Positions 1 through 10,340 of a stretch of DNA of 63,316 nt are shown piece by piece. Origin of the DNA: Anaerolineae bacterium (GTDB lineage: Bacteria > Chloroflexota > Anaerolineae > 4572-78 > J111); contig JAJVIM010000019.1 of assembly GCA_022071955.1 (NCBI GenBank), positions 1 to 63,316 on the forward strand, written 5' to 3'. The notes below the pieces were generated by a model. The model worked only from the letters and a program-made list of their open reading frames with translations, did no database searches and was not told the DNA's origin. A program made the translations under genes and the position numbers. Numbering within the stretch: position 1 is the stretch's first letter; every line of letters starts with the position of its first letter.

Positions 1-51
1 CTAAATTCAGTTGTTAATGACCCATTCAACGGTGTCGCTTCACTCACCCTC

Positions 52-104
52 AAGCGTAACCTGGTTACGCTTAAACGTAACCCACTCGTAACCTTCCCGT
101 AACC
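52..104. repeat. CGTAACC iteron cluster with a 21-bp palindrome beside the CRISPR trailer
   Basis: The heptamer CGTAACC occurs in direct orientation at 55-61, 76-82, 87-93 and 98-104, and inverted (GGTTACG) at 63-69. The last three copies are exactly 11 bp apart, about one helical turn. Positions 52-61 and 63-72 form perfect 10-bp arms around a single T. The role is unknown: a protein-binding site or an array-end transcription stop are both possible. No run of T follows the palindrome on either strand, so an ordinary intrinsic terminator is unlikely. Confidence 0.5.
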
Positions 105-116
105 AGCTTTTCCTGG

Positions 117-148
117 TCCAACCCTCACGCCCCCGCGTGGGGGGCGAC
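117..148 (-). repeat. Degenerate terminal (trailer-end) CRISPR repeat
   Basis: Positions 126-148 match the repeat exactly, but the ten bases that should read GTTTCAATCC (plus strand) have decayed. These encode the crRNA 5' handle on the minus strand. Decay of the leader-distal repeat is usual and confirms that the old end of the array is on the left. Confidence 0.85.
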
Positions 149-3100
149 CCAGCGGTGAGGAGTTGGCTAACACCAATTTCAAAGTTTCAATCCACGCCCC
201 CGCGTGGGGGGCGACTTGCTCCTTTCGCAGCTAACCCGCCCCAAAAATGTTTCAATCCACGCCCCCGCGTGGGGGGCGACCTGCCCCAGTCATCATTGCC
301 GTCACCTTGCAATAGTTTCAATCCACGCCCCCGCGTGGGGGGCGACGCCCGACGTGCCGCAACTGGCCGCGCCAGAGGAAGTTTCAATCCACGCCCCCGC
401 GTGGGGGGCGACTGTTTCCATTTCAATCACGTCTAGGAGGCGTAATGTTTCAATCCACGCCCCCGCGTGGGGGGCGACGCGATACGGCCACCAAAGCGGC
501 GGACATCAAAACCGTTTCAATCCACGCCCCCGCGTGGGGGGCGACGCAAATCAAACCCCACGATGGGAATGCGCTGGGAGTTTCAATCCACGCCCCCGCG
601 TGGGGGGCGACGCGGCCATCAAGCGGCACAATTTTGAGATAGACCAGTTTCAATCCACGCCCCCGCGTGGGGGGCGACCATTCATCACCATTTGATATTT
701 GCAATTCCCCCGGTTTCAATCCACGCCCCCGCGTGGGGGGCGACACGCTCCTGCCTAACAAGGCGTTGTACCCGACCGTTTCAATCCACGCCCCCGCGTG
801 GGGGGCGACATCAACTCACTGCTTAAAACTTGGCTTTCATTTCGGTTTCAATCCACGCCCCCGCGTGGGGGGCGACAGGAGATTTTACCAATGGCTGTAA
901 TGGATCGCAGTTTCAATCCACGCCCCCGCGTGGGGGGCGACTCACCGAGCCGGTAGGTGGGGTTGTAGATACCGCGTTTCAATCCACGCCCCCGCGTGGG
1001 GGGCGACCTAAAATCGGGTGATTCTCAAACCGGGCAATCATTGTTTCAATCCACGCCCCCGCGTGGGGGGCGACCCGCTTGATTCGCCCATCTCCCGGGC
1101 GAACATTTTGTTTCAATCCACGCCCCCGCGTGGGGGGCGACGCCGGATTGATTACCAGACCAACCGGGTGTTGCCTGTTTCAATCCACGCCCCCGCGTGG
1201 GGGGCGACAGAAACGATTTTGAGCGTTTTTAATCCATTTGAGTGTTTCAATCCACGCCCCCGCGTGGGGGGCGACGGAGCAAACACAGACAATTCTATAT
1301 GGTCAATATACGTTTCAATCCACGCCCCCGCGTGGGGGGCGACGGAGCAAACACAGACAATTCTATATGGTCAATATACGTTTCAATCCACGCCCCCGCG
1401 TGGGGGGCGACATCCTCCGGCACAAACTCATACTCTGAGTTGTCCTTGTTTCAATCCACGCCCCCGCGTGGGGGGCGACATGCGCTCACGCCAGCCGCCG
1501 GGATGACCATCTGGTTTCAATCCACGCCCCCGCGTGGGGGGCGACGCTGCGGTACGCGATCTACTGGGCACTGTACGAGTTTCAATCCACGCCCCCGCGT
1601 GGGGGGGCGACAAACGGGGGCGTTAGCAGGATAGACGGTTGACATAGTTTCAATCCACGCCCCCGCGTGGGGGGGCGACCCGTTTTTTAGCCGCCGCAAG
1701 GTTGGCACGGGATGTTTCAATCCACGCCCCCGCGTGGGGGGGCGACCCACCGCATTTAGTCTTGATGGTGTTGACACTAAAGTTTCAATCCACGCCCCCG
1801 CGTGGGGGGGCGACTTGCAGGCGAATTGCCGTGGCTTCCGTTTATAGGTTTCAATCCACGCCCCCGCGTGGGGGGGCGACGTTTTGATTGCAACACTTTT
1901 GTGACACGGAACTGTAGTTTCAATCCACGCCCCCGCGTGGGGGGGCGACTTGCTGCATAAACCCCCGGCTTGACCGGTGGTGTTTCAATCCACGCCCCCG
2001 CGTGGGGGGGCGACAATGAAGCGACAGGCCATATTCCGGTTTGTACGTTTCAATCCACGCCCCCGCGTGGGGGGGCGACCAAAACAAAGCCGAGGCCGGG
2101 CTATGCCACGATGTTTCAATCCACGCCCCCGCGTGGGGGGGCGACCACGGTCAGCACCCGCAGCCAGCACCGCCGGCCCGTTTCAATCCACGCCCCCGCG
2201 TGGGGGGGCGACCCTTGTCCGCTTTGCGGCGGGCCATCCACCATCAAAGTTTCAATCCACGCCCCCGCGTGGGGGGGCGACCGACGGCGGGCGACTGGTT
2301 TGGGATGGCCGGATCGAGTTTCAATCCACGCCCCCGCGTGGGGGGGCGACCAATATCCGGCCGGGTCAACTCGGCCTCAATCGGTTTCAATCCACGCCCC
2401 CGCGTGGGGGGGCGACACATTCCGCTTCTGAATTTCAGCGGCGCGTTTTTGTTTCAATCCACGCCCCCGCGTGGGGGGGCGACGCAGAAACAGGAGGACT
2501 AAATGACAGTAGTTGGCGTTTCAATCCACGCCCCCGCGTGGGGGGGCGACTTGACCCGGAACCGGACGAGCTTTTGACCGGTGACGTTTCAATCCACGCC
2601 CCCGCGTGGGGGGGCGACGTCGATTATATAATGCTGGTGACGGGCATCAGATTGTTTCAATCCACGCCCCCGCGTGGGGGGGCGACGCGCTTGTCGGTCG
2701 GCACAAACCGGATTGTTATGCAGTTTCAATCCACGCCCCCGCGTGGGGGGGCGACCACGGTCAGCACCCGCAGCCAGCACCGCCGGCCCGTTTCAATCCA
2801 CGCCCCCGCGTGGGGGGGCGACCGCAGCTCGTCGGCAAATTCCGGCGGTTGCTGGTTGTTTCAATCCACGCCCCCGCGTGGGGGGGCGACGTCGGTCATC
2901 TCTAGCTCCTGGCTGGAAATAAAGTTTCAATCCACGCCCCCGCGTGGGGGGGCGACTCGAACTTCACTTTACATCAATCAGACTGTCTCGTTTCAATCCA
3001 CGCCCCCGCGTGGGGGGGCGACAATTACGCGCTTGGCTTCCTGATATTCAAATTTTGTTTCAATCCACGCCCCCGCGTGGGGGGGCGACCCAATTTGCCG

Positions 3101-6100
3101 ACAACGGACAAAACAAAACGCCGTCCGTTTCAATCCACGCCCCCGCGTGGGGGGGCGACGCAGCGTGAAACAAGCAGAGATAACCCAGCAGGTGTTTCAA
3201 TCCACGCCCCCGCGTGGGGGGGCGACAACAAAACAAAGCCGAGGCCGGGCTATGCCACGATGTTTCAATCCACGCCCCCGCGTGGGGGGGCGACTAGAGA
3301 AAAACATCGTTGTCCTCCCAGACAAATGGTTTCAATCCACGCCCCCGCGTGGGGGGGCGACATCTGGACACGGCACTGAGCAATAAGCTACTGGGTTTCA
3401 ATCCACGCCCCCGCGTGGGGGGGCGACGAGACGTACCGGGTTAATCTACGCCGGTATTTAGTTTCAATCCACGCCCCCGCGTGGGGGGGCGACTTGCGCT
3501 TGTCCTATGTGGCATACAGGCGTTTGAGGTTTCAATCCACGCCCCCGCGTGGGGGGGCGACCAAAAATGTCACGGCTAAAACGCTGCAACAAAGCGTTTC
3601 AATCCACGCCCCCGCGTGGGGGGGCGACGTGCCGACACTACACCCGCCGTTGATATTATATCACGTTTCAATCCACGCCCCCGCGTGGGGGGGCGACCAA
3701 CGCACCCTGAGCCGGTGGTACAACGCGGAGCGTTTCAATCCACGCCCCCGCGTGGGGGGGCGACATACCGACAATGCCATAATGTTTGCGATCACCGTTT
3801 CAATCCACGCCCCCGCGTGGGGGGGCGACCTATGTCAACCGTCTATCCTGCTAACGCCCCCGGTTGTTTCAATCCACGCCCCCGCGTGGGGGGGCGACCA
3901 CCGAGGACCAGACCGTTTATGTGCCGGTACGGGTTTCAATCCACGCCCCCGCGTGGGGGGGCGACCTCCGGCTTTTGCACATTTGGGATAAGCCACACCA
4001 GTTTCAATCCACGCCCCCGCGTGGGGGGGCGACAACTGACTTGCTGGCCATCAGAAGTTACACGGAGTTTCAATCCACGCCCCCGCGTGGGGGGGCGACT
4101 TTTTCGGCCACACGCCGTTTTTCTATCGTTGTCGGTTTCAATCCACGCCCCCGCGTGGGGGGGCGACCCCGGCAATACTCCTCTACAAAGATGGCAAAGA
4201 GGTTTCAATCCACGCCCCCGCGTGGGGGGGCGACTCGGTGTAGGATGCACCCGGCCAATGGCCTTTGAGGTTTCAATCCACGCCCCCGCGTGGGGGGGCG
4301 ACCGGGCAGCCGATTGACACACTCACGGTATCAGACGTTTCAATCCACGCCCCCGCGTGGGGGGGCGACTTGCCGGCACTGTCCGTAACTGGAGCCACCG
4401 GCCTGTTTCAATCCACGCCCCCGCGTGGGGGGGCGACATCTGCCCGGCCTGTTGTGGGCCGTGGGCTGGGTTTCAATCCACGCCCCCGCGTGGGGGGGCG
4501 ACACTTCGCTGTAGGTATCGGCCCCGTCCTGATTGTTTCAATCCACGCCCCCGCGTGGGGGGGCGACCTGCTGTTGCGTTGAAGGAAGAAGTCATTCCTG
4601 CTGTTTCAATCCACGCCCCCGCGTGGGGGGGCGACACCCTGCGATGAGAATGGTTTATCGTCAAACAGAGTTTCAATCCACGCCCCCGCGTGGGGGGGCG
4701 ACGAAACTGTAAAAGTTTATGAGGAGTGGAAATGCGTTTCAATCCACGCCCCCGCGTGGGGGGGCGACCAGGTGGCGGCCGGCCACGGTTTCGGCCTCTA
4801 CCTGTTTCAATCCACGCCCCCGCGTGGGGGGGCGACCCGCACCGCGCTGGTGCAGGCGGCTATTGGCAGCCTGTTTCAATCCACGCCCCCGCGTGGGGGG
4901 GCGACGGCCGGATCATATTGGAGAGTAAGGACAAAATACGGGTTTCAATCCACGCCCCCGCGTGGGGGGGCGACCTCTCATTTGGAGTTACCCATTTTAC
5001 CCAAGATAAGTTTCAATCCACGCCCCCGCGTGGGGGGGCGACGCCATCATTCCCACTCGAAAAATTCTACTTTATCCTGTTTCAATCCACGCCCCCGCGT
5101 GGGGGGGCGACACAACATACCGTACCGCAGACGGTAATTTTTGGTACGTTTCAATCCACGCCCCCGCGTGGGGGGGCGACTTGGGACAGGCGGATACTGA
5201 ATCTGCCACTTTGTTTCAATCCACGCCCCCGCGTGGGGGGGCGACGCTATTGGCGTGGTATAACCGGGCGGTACACCTGTGTTTCAATCCACGCCCCCGC
5301 GTGGGGGGGCGACCACGAAATGCTGTGCAATGGGGAGGCGCTAAAATGTTTCAATCCACGCCCCCGCGTGGGGGGGCGACAAAATTATGATGGTGCGTGT
5401 GGCACGTCCAAATGTGTTTCAATCCACGCCCCCGCGTGGGGGGGCGACCGAGCCGGGTTAATCAGCCTGTTCCGCCCGGACAGTTTCAATCCACGCCCCC
5501 GCGTGGGGGGGCGACAGCAGGTGCGCGATATTTGCGGAGGAGAGCGATGTTTCAATCCACGCCCCCGCGTGGGGGGGCGACTCACGCCGAGGCGCTTGAT
5601 GTGATGCCCAGCAATGTTTCAATCCACGCCCCCGCGTGGGGGGGCGACGCACGGCAGCAGTGAGCAATAACGGGGCGTACTGGTTTCAATCCACGCCCCC
5701 GCGTGGGGGGGCGACCTGCCACAACGGTTTGTTTTTCCTGGTCTTCCCGGTTTCAATCCACGCCCCCGCGTGGGGGGGCGACAGTCAAGACAAGGCCCGT
5801 CCCTGAGCTTAAAACAAGTTTCAATCCACGCCCCCGCGTGGGGGGGCGACCGCCCGCGGTCACGCCGGTTCTGGTCAGCCATTTTTGTTTCAATCCACGC
5901 CCCCGCGTGGGGGGGCGACGTGGAACGCTGTTGCCGATGCGCTCCCATTTTTTCGTTTCAATCCACGCCCCCGCGTGGGGGGGCGACGACTGGTGTTGCG
6001 GCGTGGCGTCCAGCCCTTTGGTGTTTCAATCCACGCCCCCGCGTGGGGGGGCGACTAGCACAGGTCGGGAGATTTTGCAATAGCATGTTACGTTTCAATC

Positions 6101-8161
6101 CACGCCCCCGCGTGGGGGGGCGACACTAAGAGAGGTACGTCTGCGCCCGCCATACTGGTTTCAATCCACGCCCCCGCGTGGGGGGGCGACGGTCGGTGTG
6201 CGGCCGGGTAGCGCTGTCGTAAGCGTTTCAATCCACGCCCCCGCGTGGGGGGGCGACGCCCCGGCCAATTTCATCGTAACGGTTGGTCATTACCTGTTTC
6301 AATCCACGCCCCCGCGTGGGGGGGCGACCGGCCGTGGCCGCTGAAATCCCCGTGGTGGGAAAGGGTTTCAATCCACGCCCCCGCGTGGGGGGGCGACTTG
6401 CCCTTCGGTGACAAAGGGCGGCTCGGTGAGACGTTTCAATCCACGCCCCCGCGTGGGGGGGCGACATACCTCCATGCTGGCAAACACCGAATGTTTGGCT
6501 GTTTCAATCCACGCCCCCGCGTGGGGGGGCGACTAATGGACGGCACCGAGGCCATCAGGCGCATTCGGGTTTCAATCCACGCCCCCGCGTGGGGGGGCGA
6601 CCGAAGACGCACCGGAGCCGGCCTCATTCCTCCGCCAGTTTCAATCCACGCCCCCGCGTGGGGGGGCGACACATAAGGCGCGTTACAAACCGTCAACATT
6701 TGCCAGTTTCAATCCACGCCCCCGCGTGGGGGGGCGACAGCTCGTTAACGTACTTGCCAACCGTTTGGCGCGGTTTCAATCCACGCCCCCGCGTGGGGGG
6801 GCGACTCACGCCGGGTACAGTTGATGCCACCGATGGATTTGTTTCAATCCACGCCCCCGCGTGGGGGGGCGACGTCGTCCCGCTCGTTGAATGTGTTTTG
6901 CTGCGTGTTTCAATCCACGCCCCCGCGTGGGGGGGCGACGGTTGTGCGCCTGCGGGAGCGGCTGGCCGACCAGGCGTGTTTCAATCCACGCCCCCGCGTG
7001 GGGGGGCGACATATATACCCCGGCGCTGATAAAATCAACGGTCTGTTTCAATCCACGCCCCCGCGTGGGGGGGCGACATATTTGCGGGTTGGGGAGGGAC
7101 TAACCCTTGATGTTTCAATCCACGCCCCCGCGTGGGGGGGCGACTTAACTCGCTGCCAACCCTGATGAGCTGGCCGGCCTGTTTCAATCCACGCCCCCGC
7201 GTGGGGGGGCGACAAGGGGGGCGCGGGTGTATTTGTAGGAGTTATAGCTGTTTCAATCCACGCCCCCGCGTGGGGGGGCGACACGCTGTTACCGACCCCG
7301 CGTCGCGGTCTGACTCAGTTTCAATCCACGCCCCCGCGTGGGGGGGCGACTTAACTCGCTGCCAACCCTGATGAGCTGGCCGGCCTGTTTCAATCCACGC
7401 CCCCGCGTGGGGGGGCGACAACGAGCCAGGCGCAGGCGGCTCAGGATATGCCGGTTTCAATCCACGCCCCCGCGTGGGGGGGCGACAGCGGGCCGGGGTT
7501 GACCTCATCAACTCAGATGAGGTTTCAATCCACGCCCCCGCGTGGGGGGGCGACACACTGGCCGGGCGCGTGATTTGTAGGCGTTAGGTGGTTTCAATCC
7601 ACGCCCCCGCGTGGGGGGGCGACTTGACGGGGTAACGGAGGCGCAGGGGCACACAGAGTTTCAATCCACGCCCCCGCGTGGGGGGGCGACAGCAGCGCGG
7701 CGGTGCATCAAACAAATACACGCCAGTTTCAATCCACGCCCCCGCGTGGGGGGGCGACAATCAAAACCGATGGCAAGTCGCATACCGAAAAAGGTTTCAA
7801 TCCACGCCCCCGCGTGGGGGGGCGACTTGAAACCCAGCTCAACCTGCGCGACGAATACGAGTTTCAATCCACGCCCCCGCGTGGGGGGGCGACCCGGGAG
7901 CCGGGCGGCAGCTCAGTTACGTCATCGTTTCAATCCACGCCCCCGCGTGGGGGGGCGACTTTCTGCCCCAAATAACGCAAGTTGCGCCGAAATGTTTCAA
8001 TCCACGCCCCCGCGTGGGGGGGCGACGCGGCACATATTCGACCACCTGTAGCCCGATCTCGTTTCAATCCACGCCCCCGCGTGGGGGGGCGACCAAGCAT
8101 CATTTTTTACGCAGGACTAATTTCTATTGTTTCAATCCACGCCCCCGCGTGGGGGGGCGAC
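117..8161 (-). CRISPR. Type I-C CRISPR array, about 120 repeats and 119 spacers
   Basis: The repeat unit recurs every 65-69 bp from 184 to 8161, plus a degenerate terminal copy at 117-148. Read on the minus strand the repeat begins GTCGCC and ends ATTGAAAC, the usual 3' end of type I-C repeats, so the array is transcribed leftward from a leader at 8162-8338. Repeats at 184-1545 are 32 bp (six consecutive G on the plus strand), and repeats from 1579 to 8161 are 33 bp (seven G). Spacers are about 33-37 bp. The repeat folds into a 7-bp stem (CGCCCCC/GGGGGCG). Identical spacers occur at 1276-1311 and 1344-1379, at 2146-2179 and 2756-2789, and at 7145-7180 and 7351-7386. The count was done by eye and could be off by one. 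Confidence 0.98.
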
Positions 8162-8338
8162 CGCAACATCTGGCAATGCGGTGCTATTGGCATACCAGAT
8201 ATTGTGTTACTTCTTTATGCCTATTCAAAAATCGCCTTTTGAATACAGCTTAATACCGCTTTTTCTATTGTTAAAGTGCAAAAATCGGTGCGAACCCCTT
8301 TGGAAACAACTGTTCACTTGTGGTTCGCAAATGCCGGT
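8162..8338 (-). promoter_or_regulatory. CRISPR leader
   Basis: This AT-rich stretch lies between the cas2 stop and the first full repeat on the leader side. It must carry the array promoter and the integration-guiding sequence. A split inverted repeat, ATCTGG (8168-8173) and CCAGAT (8195-8200), lies within 40 bp of the first repeat and encloses a CAAT/ATTG pair. I cannot pick out a convincing -35/-10 pair. Confidence 0.75.
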
Positions 8339-8629
8339 TCAGGCCAGTAACAGCCCTTCCAAATCCAGACTTGCTTTGGCGCCGATGTGTTCCACCCGGG
8401 GTTTCCAGTTATCGCCCAGATGGTAGAAGCGTAAACTATCTTTTTCTTTGTTGATCAGTTGCGCCAGATTGTGTTTGAGTTGCTTAAACATCGCCGCATC
8501 TACCAGGCACTCAAATACGGAGTTCTGCACCCGTTGCCCGTAATTTTCACACATTTTGGCCACTTTACGTAACCGTTTTTGCCCGCTGGCCGTGGTTGTA
8601 TCGACATCGTAGCAAATTAGAACCATCAT
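8339..8629 (-). CDS. cas2: CRISPR-associated endoribonuclease-fold protein Cas2
   Basis: Cas2 is the structural partner of Cas1 in the spacer-integration complex. The protein opens MMVLICYDVDT, the Cas2 first beta strand with the conserved Asp, and includes GQKRLRKVAKMCENYG and the VQNSVFECLVD segment typical of type I-C Cas2. A longer reading from a GTG at 8644 overlaps the cas1 stop, but the ATG at 8629 has a GAGGA eight bases upstream and gives 96 aa, the usual family length. It is the last gene of the cas operon, directly before the leader, and is probably translated by re-initiation after cas1. Confidence 0.95.
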   Translation of the reverse strand: MMVLICYDVDTTTASGQKRLRKVAKMCENYGQRVQNSVFECLVDAAMFKQLKHNLAQLINKEKDSLRFYHLGDNWKPRVEHIGAKASLDLEGLLLA

Positions 8630-8640
8630 AACTACATTCC

Positions 8641-9672
8641 TCACTTCCAGAAAAACGGCGGGTAAGCGTCCAGGTCGCCCCGTAAATAGCGGGCCAGCAA
8701 CAAGGCTTGCGTATGCGGCAGTAATCCAATGGGAATCCGCTCTTGCAGGTAGGGGTGAACAATTTCCGTTTGTTTCTTTTCCTGCCAGGCGCTCAACACC
8801 TTTTTGCGGGTGTCGTCATCCATTAAAATACCGCCGCTTTCCTTGCGAGCAAAGCCGCTGCCGTTAATTTGCTTGCGATTGATGAGTGTGAGGGCCAGGC
8901 GATCCGCCAGCACCGGGCGCAGCTCCTCTATTAAGTCCAGAGCCAACGAAGGGCGACCGGGTCGATCGGCGTGCAAAAAACCAACTTGCGGGTCAAGGCC
9001 AACCGTTTCCAGTGCGGACGATACTTCGTAGGTTAACAGGGTGTACAGGAACGACAGCAGAGCGTTAACATTGTCCAGCGGCGGGCGGCGGTTGCGTCCG
9101 GTAAAGGGAAAATCCTGTTTTTGGTGCAAAATCAACCCGCCAAAAACCCCAAAGTATTGTTTGGCGGCGCTCCCCTCCAACCCGCGCAGGGTTTCCAGGT
9201 TTTCGGCAGTTTGAATCGCCAGCAGCGTTTGTTTGAGAAAATTTGAGGTTGCCTGTAACGCCGGCACATCCACCAATAATGAATGATCACGGATGGCGCG
9301 GTTGATGACCTGACGGCAATTAAAGATTTTGGCCGATAAACACGAGGCGGCCACCGACACAACCGTGCTTTCATCCTGCGCCAGTTGATACTGTTTTTTG
9401 CGCAACAGCAGGTTGCCTTTGACGCGGCCGGTTACCCGCGCCAAAAAACGCCCCTCCGGTTTCAAAAAACTCAGGCCGATGTTCCGTTCGGCGCAAGCGC
9501 CCATCAGCCTGGGGCTAACGCCCGGATAGTTGAAACAGACAATGGCTTCCAGATTATGTAACGGCAGGCGTGTGCTCTGTTTTTCATCTTTCTTAACCAC
9601 CACCGTTTCGCCATCCAGCGAGAGGTAAGCCTGGGGGGTGGTGATGTACAAAACATTGCCGAGTTTTTTCAT
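8641..9672 (-). CDS. cas1: CRISPR-associated integrase Cas1 (type I-C)
   Basis: Cas1 is the metal-dependent integrase that inserts new spacers at the leader-proximal repeat together with Cas2. At 343 aa it has the normal I-C length. The N-terminal beta domain opens MKKLGNVLYITTPQAYLSLDG. The C-terminal helical domain contains the expected catalytic triad: a Glu in GLEGSAAKQYF (about residue 165), the His of GFLHADRPGRPS (about 234) and a Glu in DLIEELRP (about 249). Its ATG overlaps the cas4 stop by four bases (ATGA), so cas4 and cas1 are translationally coupled. I see nothing broken. Confidence 0.97.
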   Translation of the reverse strand: MKKLGNVLYITTPQAYLSLDGETVVVKKDEKQSTRLPLHNLEAIVCFNYPGVSPRLMGACAERNIGLSFLKPEGRFLARVTGRVKGNLLLRKKQYQLAQDESTVVSVAASCLSAKIFNCRQVINRAIRDHSLLVDVPALQATSNFLKQTLLAIQTAENLETLRGLEGSAAKQYFGVFGGLILHQKQDFPFTGRNRRPPLDNVNALLSFLYTLLTYEVSSALETVGLDPQVGFLHADRPGRPSLALDLIEELRPVLADRLALTLINRKQINGSGFARKESGGILMDDDTRKKVLSAWQEKKQTEIVHPYLQERIPIGLLPHTQALLLARYLRGDLDAYPPFFWK

Positions 9673-10340
9673 AACTGGGCCTCTTCAACGTATTGCCTGA
9701 TGTACTTTGATGCCGTTATTCTTTTGGTTTGCAAATCTGGCAGGCATATATCTGCCAGCGAGCAGGAGCGGCAGGCTTTGGTCGGTTTGACCTTGGGTGT
9801 GTAGCCGCGTTGGTAGTAGGTGTGCATCTCCTCAACAGCTTTCAGTACCTTTTCGCGCAGATCAGCGGTAAAGGCCACCGCTTCCCGCCGCCGGGTTTGG
9901 GCGTAGTAGATGAATCCCGTTGGAATGGCGGTGGCCAGCATCTCTTCCAGGCACATGGCCTGGGCGCAAAGCTGAGCCTCGTCGCAGTGATCGTGCTTTT
10001 TGCGGCCGCGTTTGTATTCAACCGGGGCGGGTTGGTAAAAGCCCTCCCGCCCCGGCAGTTGAACGCCCTCCGCTGCGGTGGTAAATTCCACCACATCGCA
10101 CAGGCCGGTTAGCCCCAACGCCGAGGACGAAACCGGCACCGAGCGGGCGATGATCACTCCTTTCCGTTTTTCGGTAAAGAAGGGATCATCGGCCCGGTGG
10201 TGCAGAATGTGCCCTTCGGCAGTGAGCGCGTTTTCCTGCCATTGCTGCTCGATGTGGATCAGCGCCCACTGCCGGCGGCAAAAGATAAAGTGCTGGATGC
10301 CGGATAACGCCAGCCATTCATCGGGTGGGTAGTCGGTCAT
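9669..10340 (-). CDS. cas4: CRISPR-associated exonuclease Cas4 (RecB-like, Fe-S)
   Basis: Cas4 trims prespacers and selects the PAM end before integration. The 223-aa protein has the Cas4 pattern: Cys21 in FIFCRRQW and the C-terminal CRSCSLADIC trio, together the four ligands of a 4Fe-4S cluster. Between them is the RecB-type nuclease core, GLTGLCDVVEF followed by VEYKRGRKK (Asp and Glu-x-Lys) and the QLCAQAMCLEEM motif. It overlaps both cas7 (upstream) and cas1 (downstream) by four bases, which is typical of the I-C operon. Confidence 0.95.
   Translation of the reverse strand: MTDYPPDEWLALSGIQHFIFCRRQWALIHIEQQWQENALTAEGHILHHRADDPFFTEKRKGVIIARSVPVSSSALGLTGLCDVVEFTTAAEGVQLPGREGFYQPAPVEYKRGRKKHDHCDEAQLCAQAMCLEEMLATAIPTGFIYYAQTRRREAVAFTADLREKVLKAVEEMHTYYQRGYTPKVKPTKACRSCSLADICLPDLQTKRITASKYIRQYVEEAQL

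Noticed and set aside
137..8253. Many open frames on both strands with repeating FNPRPRVGGD, SIHAPAWGGD, QSTPPRGG or PPTRGRGLK units
   Set aside because: They are translations of the CRISPR repeat, which lacks stops in most frames, and not genes.
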